A stretch of 23,804 bases of DNA from a virus. A model generated the notes under the pieces. It did not search any database. It worked only from the letters and a program-made list of their open reading frames with translations, and was not told the DNA's origin. Within the stretch, counting starts at the first letter, position 1. Each line of letters opens with the position of its first letter. The position numbers and the translations under genes were made by a program. Location of the stretch: the IMG/VR virus record IMGVR_UViG_3300042291_000613, positions 1-23,804 of that record; one strand, 5' to 3'. This document shows, one piece after another, positions 7,164 to 14,781 of the stretch.

Positions 7164-7462
7164 CCTACTAAGATCTTCTTCTCCGGCGGTACTACTACGC
7201 CGGTTGTTACTTCAATATATTTGGTTTTGATATCATCCTTGGCGTCAGCAATCATGGAAACGGCTGCGCCATACAGAACAATTTCCTTGTCCAAGTTGCC
7301 GCTGAACATGCTGGGCATCATTTGCAGGCCTTGCTGAGTTGGTGCCATGCTGATGGGCTGTTTCAAAATAAACATACCATCAGTTACTTCCACAATCTTG
7401 GCAATCAGCTCTTCGCCGCTGTTTAATTTAAAAACCAATATTTCGTCTTTTTCAATCTTCAT
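7160..7462 (-). CDS. Sm-like (LSm-fold) small protein, hypothetical
   Basis: The 100-residue product begins MKIEKDEILVFKLNSGEELI and continues AKIVEVTDGMFILKQPISM. The pattern of a short beta strand, SGEE turn, strand with V-x-D-G, then strand with P is that of an Sm/LSm-like barrel (residues 5-45), a fold used by Hfq and related RNA-binding rings. The rest, including a Met/Gln-rich loop (TQQGLQMMPSMF) and VVVPPEKKILVG at the C-terminus, is phage-specific. RNA binding is only an inference from fold resemblance. Its Shine-Dalgarno AAAGGA lies inside the last codons of the glutaredoxin gene 2 bases upstream, so both are probably co-translated from the promoter at 7726-7754. Its stop overlaps the convergent methyltransferase stop. 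Confidence 0.7.
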   Translation of the reverse strand: MKIEKDEILVFKLNSGEELIAKIVEVTDGMFILKQPISMAPTQQGLQMMPSMFSGNLDKEIVLYGAAVSMIADAKDDIKTKYIEVTTGVVVPPEKKILVG

Positions 7463-7464
7463 TG

Positions 7465-7707
7465 TTATCCTTTAAGTTGTGTCCAAAATTCTTCGGGTTG
7501 TCCAGCAAGTCCTTGATAGCCACCTTGTAACAATGTTGTACCGTTGAATACTTGTGGAACACTACGCAACCCTTGATCAACTAAAAAATCTCTAGCGTCA
7601 GGTTGATCCTCAAGATTAATGGTACGATATTCTACACCGCGGCTTTCTAGCAAAGCTTTCGCACGATCGCAAAATGGACAATTATTTTTTGTGTATACTG
7701 TTAACAT
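7465..7707 (-). CDS. grx: Glutaredoxin
   Basis: The 80-residue protein has the complete small glutaredoxin pattern: MLTVYTKNNCPFC with the CPFC dithiol (C10, C13) at the start of helix 1, the cis-proline loop SVPQVF (P51), and the GG pair (62-63) before the final helix. Glutaredoxins reduce the C-terminal cysteine pair of class Ia ribonucleotide reductase, here the CEAC in the NrdA tail encoded two genes of the same block away, so the gene completes a dNTP-production set. T4 carries an analogous nrdC. The gene has its own consensus sigma70 promoter just upstream, allowing expression independent of nrdA/nrdB. A NrdH-type redoxin is an alternative name, but the function would be the same. Confidence 0.93.
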   Translation of the reverse strand: MLTVYTKNNCPFCDRAKALLESRGVEYRTINLEDQPDARDFLVDQGLRSVPQVFNGTTLLQGGYQGLAGQPEEFWTQLKG

Positions 7708-7725
7708 ATCAATTTCCTAGTCTAA

Positions 7726-7754
7726 ATTATAGCAGTTTTTGTTTAGTGTGTCAA
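7726..7754 (-). promoter_or_regulatory. Consensus sigma70 promoter for grx
   Basis: The minus strand carries a perfect -35 TTGACA (7749-7754) and a perfect -10 TATAAT (7726-7731) with the optimal 17-base spacer, 18 bases upstream of the grx ATG. It lies exactly in the 49-base gap between the 109-residue gene and grx. Both hexamers match the bacterial consensus at all 12 positions, pointing to strong early transcription by host polymerase. Confidence 0.88.
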
Positions 7755-7756
7755 CA

Positions 7757-8086
7757 TCAAATGGATTTGTTTATCAATTCAAACGTGATGCCGTTTTCCG
7801 TTTGGTATCGGGTAAAAAATGCCAGCCATTCAGGATCAGTTCCTTTTCCTTGTGCAGCAGTGGTTTCGTCTTTCCAAACATATACTCTGTCATTGACAGC
7901 ACCAGATCCTTCGACCACTACAAGATCGCCGCGAGCAACGGCCTGATCTCTCAAATCAAACTGTCGTAGTTCGGCAGCACGAAACTGAGCTTGCTCGGCC
8001 ATGGGTAGAGTTTCTATCCATTTGTGTAGTGGCACAGCTGGCTGTCCATCTTGGGTCTTGTAAACAAATTCTTGTGCGACTGGCAT
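7757..8086 (-). CDS. Hypothetical protein between nrdB and grx
   Basis: The product has 109 residues (MPVAQEFVYKTQDGQPAVPL...). It is acidic, soluble, cysteine-free and without signal peptide or membrane segment. The middle (ARGDLVVVEGSGAVNDRVYVWKD cluster) looks beta-rich. No known family is recognised. Its ATG lies 2 bases after the nrdB stop, so it is translated with nrdB, and its stop is 3 bases before the -35 of the grx promoter. The tight placement inside the nucleotide-reduction block suggests a role linked to nucleotide metabolism or simple co-regulation, but the sequence gives no direct evidence of function. Confidence 0.72.
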   Translation of the reverse strand: MPVAQEFVYKTQDGQPAVPLHKWIETLPMAEQAQFRAAELRQFDLRDQAVARGDLVVVEGSGAVNDRVYVWKDETTAAQGKGTDPEWLAFFTRYQTENGITFELINKSI

Positions 8087-8088
8087 GA

Positions 8089-9192
8089 TTATAAGCTGGG
8101 CAGCTGATCGTAATCAAGGTCATCGCTCATGACACCAATTACATAATTTGTTGATTCTGTTTCTTGTAATGCTGACTGCTTCTTGTGTATATCTGTGTGC
8201 TTGTTAAACCAAGGAATTGGAGTGGTACGTGGGGCTGTGCCTTGATACTTGATGCCAATTTGTTTTAACGCATCTACTGCTGTGTAGTCTACAAAGTCCA
8301 TCAAGATATTGGCGTTGAGTCCAATTACAGGACCTTTCTTAAACAGGTACACAGCCCAATCTTTTTCTTCGCGGATAACATCTTTGTAGATTTCATACAC
8401 TTCTGCTTCGCACTCGGCCTTGATTTCAGCAAAGCGTGGATCTTCTTTGACCACCTGATTGATCAAGAAAGCTGTCCAGCCTTTGTGCAACAGTTCATCT
8501 TGCAGGATCAGGCTAATGATGTTGCCGTTGCCGATAAAGATACGATTCTCAACCATTGCTAAACTTGTAGCAAACGAAACCATAAAGCGGAATGCTTCTA
8601 ATGCATAGCTGGCGTGTAGTGCTAGCCAAATTGCCTTAATGTGTTCTTTCTCTGTGACATTATCAGGGTTGAGTTCTTTGCGGCAGTTTAATCTGTGTAA
8701 GTAGTCATAATACTTGCCCACGCTGCTTGCCATGCCCACAATTTCTTCTGTGTCGTGAATTGTGTTAAACACATCTTTGGGCACGTTGTAGATGTTGCGA
8801 ATGATATGACTGTAGCTGCGACTGTGAATATTTGTTTCAAAAAAGCTCCAGTTGTACATTAGGGCTTCCAGCTCAGGCAGGCTTACACAAGGTGTAAACA
8901 CCTGTGCAGGGCCACGCCCTTGCAAACTGTCTAGGGCTGTTTGACGTAACAAGTTGCTGGTAAAGATATGCTTGACAGCATCGCTGGCATCCTTAAAGTC
9001 ACCTGCATCTTTAGTCAGACTGATCTCTTCTGGTACCCAATAGAAACCACGTGCTGTAGTTTCAAAGTTGGCAACCTTGTTGTACTTGACTTCTTCAAAG
9101 CGTTGAATAGTAACCGGACCTGCTGGATCCAGAAACATCTTGCGATTTAGATAGTCTGTTTTTGTTTTTAAGTTGTATTGTGCGTTGCTCAT
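8089..9192 (-). CDS. nrdB: Ribonucleotide reductase class Ia beta subunit
   Basis: The 367-residue protein aligns by eye along the E. coli NrdB plan: FYWVPEEI (W52), ALDSLQGR (first ligand D88), FFETNIHSRSYSHI (E119, H123, radical Tyr Y127), YALEAFRF (E199) and LQDELLHKG (E233, H236), plus a C-terminal Tyr (Y350) in TNYVIGV followed by the acidic tail that docks on NrdA. It assembles a diiron(-type) cofactor and supplies the radical for NTP reduction. All expected ligands are present. However, the spacing E119 to H123 is 4, against 3 in E. coli NrdB (E115 to H118), while all other ligand spacings are conserved. The Shine-Dalgarno is weak. The upstream membrane-protein gene ends 3 bases before the ATG. 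Confidence 0.96.
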   Translation of the reverse strand: MSNAQYNLKTKTDYLNRKMFLDPAGPVTIQRFEEVKYNKVANFETTARGFYWVPEEISLTKDAGDFKDASDAVKHIFTSNLLRQTALDSLQGRGPAQVFTPCVSLPELEALMYNWSFFETNIHSRSYSHIIRNIYNVPKDVFNTIHDTEEIVGMASSVGKYYDYLHRLNCRKELNPDNVTEKEHIKAIWLALHASYALEAFRFMVSFATSLAMVENRIFIGNGNIISLILQDELLHKGWTAFLINQVVKEDPRFAEIKAECEAEVYEIYKDVIREEKDWAVYLFKKGPVIGLNANILMDFVDYTAVDALKQIGIKYQGTAPRTTPIPWFNKHTDIHKKQSALQETESTNYVIGVMSDDLDYDQLPSL

Positions 9193-9195
9193 AAT

Positions 9196-9387
9196 TTACC
9201 AATTTTTAAGTATGTTTGCAATAATAAAAATGCAAGTTACCACATGTATAATGACCCAAAAAGTTTTAAGAAACAGTGCTATACGAGCTTCTCTAAGTGT
9301 AAGAATAGGAACATCTGGTCGATCATCGTCGGTATTACCCATCAAATGCCCAGTTGCCCTGGCCCATATCTTTTCAAAACTATTCAT
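9196..9387 (-). CDS. Small single-span membrane protein between nrdA and nrdB
   Basis: The 63-residue product has a soluble N-terminal half (MNSFEKIWARATGHLMGNTD, then acidic DDRPDVP) and one hydrophobic helix near the C-terminus (residues about 38-60, LFLKTFWVIIHVVTCIFIIA). It fills the space between nrdA and nrdB with 2- and 3-base gaps, so it is co-transcribed and almost certainly real. The likely topology is N-terminus in the cytoplasm with a C-terminal anchor. I do not recognise a named family. Tethering of the reductase to the inner membrane or modification of the host envelope are guesses only. Confidence 0.75.
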   Translation of the reverse strand: MNSFEKIWARATGHLMGNTDDDRPDVPILTLREARIALFLKTFWVIIHVVTCIFIIANILKNW

Positions 9388-9389
9388 AG

Positions 9390-11708
9390 CTAGAGTTTGC
9401 AGGCCTCACAGTCTTCTGCATCATCAAAATCAACAGCTTCTAGCATCACTGGTGCATCTTCTGCTGCGGCTTTGCTGCCTTGTTTGTTGATCAAGCTGTA
9501 GTAGAATGTTTTTAAACCCCAATGGTGTGCCTGCATCAAGTTTTTAGCAATCAATGTAGTTGGCACTTTACGATCTGCCCAGTGTGCCGGATTGTAGAAT
9601 GTGTTGGTTGAAATTGACTGGTCGACATAAGCTGCCAACACTGCCGCAGTCTTTAAATAGCCAACACAGTCTGTTTGTTCCCACATCAGTTGATAACGAT
9701 TCTTCAACTTTTGGTATTCTGGAACAACCTGTACCAATGATCCGGCTTTTGATTCTTTGACAGTGATCAAGCTCATTGGCTGTTCAATACCGTTGGTACT
9801 GTTGATAACAACACTGCTGGATTCCACAGGAGCAATGGCCATTTGCGTGGCATTACGTACACCTGATTTAATCATGCGTTCACGCAATGGTTCCCAAGGA
9901 AGTTCTGCTGTGAAGTCTGCAAGTTCGTTGACACCGGCAGCACGTAATTCCCAAGGAAACTTACCTTGTCCGTAACGTGTCTGGCTACTGTGATCGCAAG
10001 CACCGCGTTCTTCCGCAAGCTCTACGCTGGCTTCTGTCAAATAGAACGCTTGATGTTCCATCCAGGATTTAACATCTGCTAAAGCATCGGCATCGCCGTA
10101 CTTGAGTCCACGTTTGGCATGCCAGTAAGCCAGGTTGGTAATACCAATACCCAAGGGGCGAATCTCGTCATTGCTTAGTTTACTTTGTATTGATAAGAAG
10201 TCTTGATAGTCCAAGATGTTGTTTAAGCTGCGATGAAGTATACGACAAGCACGACGCATGTCTTCCGGGTTACGGAATGCACCCCAGTTGATAGAACCCA
10301 GGGTACATAAGGCAATGCGACCTTGGTCGTCATCGAGCCGTTGGAACGGCACTGTAGGCAATAAGATTTCACAGCACAAGTTGCTTTGATAGATGGTATG
10401 ATACTCAGGGTCAAACGGACCTTGATTCATTACGTTGTCAATAAACACAAGATAGATACGACCAGTGTCGGTGCGTTCTTTGAGCAAGCCCGACTTGAAT
10501 ACTTCTTCAGCACTCATTGTTTTCTTACGTAGGTCTTTGCGCTTTTCGTATCGGACATACAGCTCTTCGAACAATTTTGTATCGCTATAGAAAGCTTGAT
10601 GCAGATCAGGTACTTCGTTGGGATCAAAGAAGGTAATGTTTTCTTTGTTCTTAAAGCGACGCCAAAATAACGCACTTAGAACAACACCGTAGTCCATGAA
10701 GCGCACACGAGTTTCTTCTGTGCCTTGGTTGTTCTTCAGCACAATCAAGTCATCAAACTGATAGTGCCATATGGGATAAAATACTGTAGCTGATGCATTA
10801 CGAATGCCACCTTGGCTGCAACTACGTAGGTCACCAAACCACTTTTTCAAGAATGGGATCATGCCTGTGTGCATGATCTCGCCACCGCGTATGGGTGCGC
10901 CTAGCGGGCGTAAGCGACCAATCTCCAAGCCAATGCCGGCACGTTTGGCCGCATACTTGGCCATCATCTCGCCACTAGCAAAGATACTGTCAAGATTATC
11001 ATCGCTACGAATAAGAACACAGCTACTAAACTGCTTAGTGGGTGTGCCAAGACCTGCAAGTACAGGAGTAGCAAGAGTGAATAAGCCATCCGACGCTGCA
11101 TTATAATATTCTTTGATATAACGCATACGGACTGTGTTGGGTTCTTCTCGATGAAATACTGTTGCTGCCGCAACCATGTATCGCACTTGTGGAGTTTCGT
11201 ATGTTTCTTTTGTGGTACGATTGCGCACCAGATACTTTTCGATCAGCTGTTCGATTGCAGCATATCCGTACTGTTCATCTTTCTCGTGATCGATGATGTC
11301 GTCCATGCGATTCCAATCATCTTCTGTGTACCAAGTCAGTAGTTCACTGGTATACACACCTGCTGCCACGTTCTTGCAAACGATTTCGTACAGGCGAGGA
11401 GGCTCGTAACTACCATATACGTCCTTGCGGAGCATACTCAAGCGTTGCTTGCCGGCTACATATTGATAATTTACATGTCCCACATCAGGATTGGATTCTA
11501 CATCAATCAAATCCACTATAGCACGTAGAGTTATTTCGTCGATTTCTTTTGTGGTAATGCCATCGTAAAAATGCGGCTGGCTTTTGATTTCTATCATCGA
11601 TTGACTTACATCTGCTATGCCACTGCAAACTTTGGTAATTTGCGCTTGCCATTTATCGATGTTTAAAGGCTCACGATTACCGTTTCTTTTTTGAACTTGA
11701 ATTGTCAT
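9390..11708 (-). CDS. nrdA: Ribonucleotide reductase class Ia alpha subunit
   Basis: The 772-residue catalytic subunit (E. coli 761) begins with an ATP-cone (TIQVQKRNGNREPLNIDKW). Active-site residues are all visible: C230 in FSSCVLI, N443/C445/E447 in SNLCCEILLPT, C468 in IALCTLGSINWG, the radical-transfer pair Y736-Y737 in KTFYYSL, and the C-terminal shuttle cysteines C767 and C770 in CEACKL. It reduces ribonucleoside diphosphates to deoxy forms for phage replication, in complex with NrdB. The presence of the ATP-cone suggests retained dATP overall-activity control. There is no intein or intron. The gene starts 7 bases after the tailspike companion gene and has a poor ribosome site, so translation may depend on upstream coupling. 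Confidence 0.97.
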   Translation of the reverse strand: MTIQVQKRNGNREPLNIDKWQAQITKVCSGIADVSQSMIEIKSQPHFYDGITTKEIDEITLRAIVDLIDVESNPDVGHVNYQYVAGKQRLSMLRKDVYGSYEPPRLYEIVCKNVAAGVYTSELLTWYTEDDWNRMDDIIDHEKDEQYGYAAIEQLIEKYLVRNRTTKETYETPQVRYMVAAATVFHREEPNTVRMRYIKEYYNAASDGLFTLATPVLAGLGTPTKQFSSCVLIRSDDNLDSIFASGEMMAKYAAKRAGIGLEIGRLRPLGAPIRGGEIMHTGMIPFLKKWFGDLRSCSQGGIRNASATVFYPIWHYQFDDLIVLKNNQGTEETRVRFMDYGVVLSALFWRRFKNKENITFFDPNEVPDLHQAFYSDTKLFEELYVRYEKRKDLRKKTMSAEEVFKSGLLKERTDTGRIYLVFIDNVMNQGPFDPEYHTIYQSNLCCEILLPTVPFQRLDDDQGRIALCTLGSINWGAFRNPEDMRRACRILHRSLNNILDYQDFLSIQSKLSNDEIRPLGIGITNLAYWHAKRGLKYGDADALADVKSWMEHQAFYLTEASVELAEERGACDHSSQTRYGQGKFPWELRAAGVNELADFTAELPWEPLRERMIKSGVRNATQMAIAPVESSSVVINSTNGIEQPMSLITVKESKAGSLVQVVPEYQKLKNRYQLMWEQTDCVGYLKTAAVLAAYVDQSISTNTFYNPAHWADRKVPTTLIAKNLMQAHHWGLKTFYYSLINKQGSKAAAEDAPVMLEAVDFDDAEDCEACKL

Positions 11709-11715
11709 TTGTCGC

Positions 11716-12141
11716 TTATTGTAAAAAACTTGCTAAATCTTTACTGTTGATACGTTGGAGCACAGTGAGTGGTGTTGAGTTGGTATTTAACACTTCACCA
11801 GGAGCCCAATTCAATATATATTTCCCAGAGTCGATCTGGACTAAATTGTCTTGGCCTGTTGAAATGATCTCAAGATCAGTATATAGCTGACGATCCAACA
11901 ACAGTAAAGTATACACGATACCGAGAGCTTTTGCAAGATCACAATAGCCGTTATTCACTAATAAATCCCAGGGAGTTGGCCATTCAGCTGGGTTATCCCA
12001 CGTTACTACTCTGTTGACAATAGGTGCGCGGAACCACCAGGTGTTGATCAGTTGTAACTGCTCAGGAAGTTCTACCGCAGAGGCTGCTTGCCGAAGATGA
12101 TACCAATCAGCAAGTCTTTCTTGATACAGGTGTTTCCACAT
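11716..12141 (-). CDS. Hypothetical protein coupled to the tailspike
   Basis: The 141-residue product (MWKHLYQERLADWYHLRQAA...) is soluble and Trp/Leu-rich with the segment WPTPWDLLVNNGYCDLAKAL (residues 77-96), which also contains the only cysteine. The C-terminal half (YILNWAPGEVLNTN) looks beta-rich. The WPTPWDLL...CDLA arrangement vaguely recalls cysteine-dependent transglutaminase/protease-like folds, but no His/Asp partners can be assigned, so no function is claimed. Its start overlaps the tailspike stop (TAATG at 12141), which indicates co-translation and suggests a tail-fibre chaperone, assembly factor or minor tail protein. Confidence 0.7.
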   Translation of the reverse strand: MWKHLYQERLADWYHLRQAASAVELPEQLQLINTWWFRAPIVNRVVTWDNPAEWPTPWDLLVNNGYCDLAKALGIVYTLLLLDRQLYTDLEIISTGQDNLVQIDSGKYILNWAPGEVLNTNSTPLTVLQRINSKDLASFLQ

Positions 12142-13718
12142 TAAGCTAGTCGTGCTAAGGAATATGTTATGGTTCCGGATAAACCTGTTGATGTACTTGA
12201 ATAAAGTACACTGACTACATCGCCTGATCTAGTTACACTTAAAGTAATGCCCGAGCTGGCATCTTCAGTGTATTCATCAGCATAGCTTACTGCTGGCGAT
12301 ACAGATCCTGCTGTGACAACCAAGGTTCCAAAACGAACTACAGTATCTCGTATGATAGTGTAAGTCATCTCGTAGGCTTTGATAGTGGATGTGTCGGTTG
12401 TAAAAATAGTTTGATTACTTTGGTTATCTGTCAGGGTGAAGATTCTACCATTCTCTCTGGCATAGTGACCCACTTGTATTTGTGTGCCAGTAGTGGTGGC
12501 AGAACCTGTAACTTCGACTCTGGGTTCTATCCGTGCATCAACATCGTCGCGTTCAAACATGTCGCTGATCGACACGTTGTTGTCACTGCCAAACAAAACA
12601 ACTGGTGTTGCAGGACTGGACGAATATTGATTACCTACATCGTAGAATACATTGTAAGCTGATACGTTGAGATCAACATTATCATATATAATGCCTTCAG
12701 AATATATTTCATCAAACAAGTTTTGTACTGCGCGGAATCCCGTTGCGCCTCCGTTGACAGGTGTGCCAGTACCCAGAGAGATACCCTGGTACAGTGTGAC
12801 AAATGCACCATTGCTGACTGTGACAGAATTGATTTCTTGATCTGTGTTGATACCGTATGTTAAGCCTTGGAAACGGCACTTGTCAAATGTGATTTGATTA
12901 CATACCAAGCTGACTGTGCTGGCAAAACGCACGCCGGCAATGTTGTCAGCACTGGGGGTGGCAATGATATCAGTTGCGGTCAACGGGCCCACAAAGTTCA
13001 CGCTGTCAAAGTAACACTGTGTGGCATCTTCAACTAAGAATACATCAGTGACTTCTGCTGTTTGAAATGTCATTGACGAGATTTCAATGTTGGTAGGAGC
13101 AGTGGCACCGTTGTTGCCTATGTTGACACCGGTCTGCTGTAGGCTATCACCGTAGCGAGCCACGTATGCGCTCAAGCTGGAAATATCGCTGCTGGTATCT
13201 AAATAAATTGTGGTACAGTTTGCACCTTCGCCTACTAATTTAGCATAGGCAGGAACGATAATAGTTTCTGTTATTTTGTAAGTACCGGCTGGGAAATACA
13301 AAGTACGGCGGATCTGTGTGTTGGCTTCTACACAGTATAATTGGAACAAGGCACGATTAATGGCTGCTGTGTCATCAGCAGCACCGTCACCGACAGCACC
13401 AAAATCTCTAACATCTGCAAAGTCGTCCAGCTTGGCTTGTACTGTGCGTACCACTGGATCACTGGCTGTAGGACCTGTTTGTGCTGCATAGCCAACAGCA
13501 ATGTCTTTGTAGGTGTAGTTGCTGACTGCTGTAATGTCTGAAAATTCTGTTAAGATCTCAGTATTTCCGATTACTGGGGCACCTTCTTGCAATGTACCGT
13601 TACCGATAAACAACTGTCGAGTATCAACAGCCCAGCCCAATTCAGCGCCAGCCAGCTGCGGCAGGTTTTCTATTAACCCTTTACGGTTGGTAATTCTAGA
13701 GATTTGTACAATGGCCAT
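12141..13718 (-). CDS. Tailspike / tail fibre with pectate-lyase-like beta-helix
   Basis: The 525-residue protein starts MAIVQISRITNRKGLIENLP, then AGAELGWAVDTRQLFIGNG, an N-terminal module shared with phage receptor-binding proteins of the Mtd-N type that attaches the fibre to the virion. At residues 103-120 VRDFGAVGDGAADDTAAI is the signature of the pectate-lyase-3 parallel beta-helix found in tailspikes. The repeated short beta strands up to about residue 400 fit that solenoid, with a C-terminal beta domain. It probably binds or cleaves surface polysaccharide during adsorption. Catalytic residues cannot be assigned. A late-type element CATAAATA and a small hairpin precede the ATG. The next gene is coupled by TAATG. 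Confidence 0.88.
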   Translation of the reverse strand: MAIVQISRITNRKGLIENLPQLAGAELGWAVDTRQLFIGNGTLQEGAPVIGNTEILTEFSDITAVSNYTYKDIAVGYAAQTGPTASDPVVRTVQAKLDDFADVRDFGAVGDGAADDTAAINRALFQLYCVEANTQIRRTLYFPAGTYKITETIIVPAYAKLVGEGANCTTIYLDTSSDISSLSAYVARYGDSLQQTGVNIGNNGATAPTNIEISSMTFQTAEVTDVFLVEDATQCYFDSVNFVGPLTATDIIATPSADNIAGVRFASTVSLVCNQITFDKCRFQGLTYGINTDQEINSVTVSNGAFVTLYQGISLGTGTPVNGGATGFRAVQNLFDEIYSEGIIYDNVDLNVSAYNVFYDVGNQYSSSPATPVVLFGSDNNVSISDMFERDDVDARIEPRVEVTGSATTTGTQIQVGHYARENGRIFTLTDNQSNQTIFTTDTSTIKAYEMTYTIIRDTVVRFGTLVVTAGSVSPAVSYADEYTEDASSGITLSVTRSGDVVSVLYSSTSTGLSGTITYSLARLA

Positions 13719-13724
13719 TTACGT

Positions 13725-13749
13725 ATACCTATTTGATTAGGTATTTATG
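13725..13749 (-). promoter_or_regulatory. Late-type promoter embedded in a leader hairpin (tailspike)
   Basis: CATAAATA (minus strand, 13749-13742) differs at one position from the T4 late consensus TATAAATA. It overlaps the upstream arm of a 7-bp hairpin: ATACCTA at 13725-13731 pairs with TAGGTAT at 13738-13744 around a 6-base loop. In RNA the downstream arm contains the AGG Shine-Dalgarno of the tailspike ATG at 13718. A start about 6 bases beyond the element would fall in the loop and remove the pairing partner, as at the PAAR gene. Confidence 0.5.
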
Positions 13750-14455
13750 CTGTTAGATAGTACAGCTCAACTCGCTTGGTCCACTCATCAGTCCAGTAGT
13801 CAAATTCGTCACCTTCAATGACAAATTCCAAGTACTGTGGTTTAGTGTAGGTTTGATCTTCCAAGAGTTTGGGCTGCACAGCCATTAAAATAACACCGGT
13901 GTTGATGTCTGTTCCGTGCATTTCATTGTGGGCTTGTGCGTATGCTGCCAACTGCAAGAAGTAGTCAGTGATGTACTCACGCTTCTTGACCTTGTTGCTT
14001 TGTTTGAAGTCCATGATAGCAGGTCGGTCTTTCCATTTACCTACCAAGTCTGTAGTACCAGCATATAACCCACTATAATACACAGGAACTTCTGTACCCC
14101 AGAATTCTGTGGCATTTACCAAACCTTGCAAGATAATTTCGGCTGCCATGAACCAACTTGGGTGTGCAAATGGGTTGCTGGGCAAAGGCTTCATTTCGTC
14201 CATCATCACATAAGTTTCCAAGTAGGCATGCATGCGTGTGCCTCTGTTGGCTGCTTCTGTGGTGATTTGCTGGGCACGTTGTTCACCTACATTCTTGCGC
14301 CAGTTGGCCAAGGCGTCGCGATCTTTCTGCGGCTTGGTGCGGTCCAGGACGGTTGTTACACTGGGTACTTTCTTGCCATCAGGCAAGCAATAGTGTCTCT
14401 TGCCATCCACAGTGGTTCTGTCAATGGGCACATAATTATATCGTTGTGTTATCAT
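13745..14455 (-). CDS. PD-(D/E)XK nuclease (RecB/Cas4-type fold)
   Basis: From the ATG at 14455, which overlaps the iscA stop (TAATG), the product has 236 residues. An in-frame ATG 24 bases upstream exists but would lie inside iscA. Nuclease landmarks: RGTRMHAYLE (H76), E122 in GTEVPVYY, YAGTTDLVGK (D136), AIMDFKQS (D149, K151) and YFLQLAAYAQA (Q168, Y172), in the order motif H - D - D-x-K - QxxxY of RecB-family exonucleases. It probably acts as a DNA exonuclease in phage recombination, replication or host DNA breakdown. Cas4/AddB-type iron-sulfur cysteines are absent: only C23 is present. Coupling to iscA is therefore positional rather than a sign that this enzyme needs a cluster. Confidence 0.87.
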   Translation of the reverse strand: MITQRYNYVPIDRTTVDGKRHYCLPDGKKVPSVTTVLDRTKPQKDRDALANWRKNVGEQRAQQITTEAANRGTRMHAYLETYVMMDEMKPLPSNPFAHPSWFMAAEIILQGLVNATEFWGTEVPVYYSGLYAGTTDLVGKWKDRPAIMDFKQSNKVKKREYITDYFLQLAAYAQAHNEMHGTDINTGVILMAVQPKLLEDQTYTKPQYLEFVIEGDEFDYWTDEWTKRVELYYLTA

Positions 14456-14781
14456 TAGATTGTAAAACTCTCGCCACATCCGCAGCGAGCCGATTCCTTG
14501 GGGTTGGAAAAATCAAAGCCTTCGTTGAGACCTTGACGTGTGTAGTCTATTTCTAAGCCGTCGATATAGGCCAAATCTTTGCTATTGACCCAAACTCTGG
14601 CACCGTCTCGCTCATACTCAGTCCAGTCCCAGGTACAAGGTGCTTCATCCATATATTCTAGCACATAGGCCAAGCCCGAGCACCCTGTGGTTTTAACACC
14701 CACTCGAATGCCCACACCTGATCCACGCTTGGCTATGTTGCTGACAATCTTCTTTGCTGCTGTTTCAGTTATGGTTATCAT
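14455..14781 (-). CDS. iscA: IscA-type A-family iron-sulfur carrier
   Basis: The 108-residue protein has the A-type carrier pattern: MITITETAAKKIVSNIAKRG, then GIRVGVKTTGCSGLAYVLEY with C34 and the C-terminal CGCGESF with C100 and C102. These three cysteines match those used for cluster or iron binding in IscA/SufA/HesB (Cys35, 99, 101 in E. coli IscA). The sequence is closest to proteobacterial IscA. It receives [2Fe-2S] or [4Fe-4S] clusters and passes them to apo-proteins in the cytoplasm. The ATG lies within the end of the iscU C-terminal ORF (17-base overlap), and its stop overlaps the nuclease start. No iscS, hscA, hscB or fdx is present in the window, so it must plug into the host machinery. 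Confidence 0.95.
   Translation of the reverse strand: MITITETAAKKIVSNIAKRGSGVGIRVGVKTTGCSGLAYVLEYMDEAPCTWDWTEYERDGARVWVNSKDLAYIDGLEIDYTRQGLNEGFDFSNPKESARCGCGESFTI

Noticed and set aside
13745-14455. The nuclease next to iscA as a Cas4/AddB-type iron-sulfur nuclease needing phage-made clusters
   Set aside because: Such enzymes bind the cluster with four cysteines. This protein has a single cysteine (C23), so the link to iscA is only positional.
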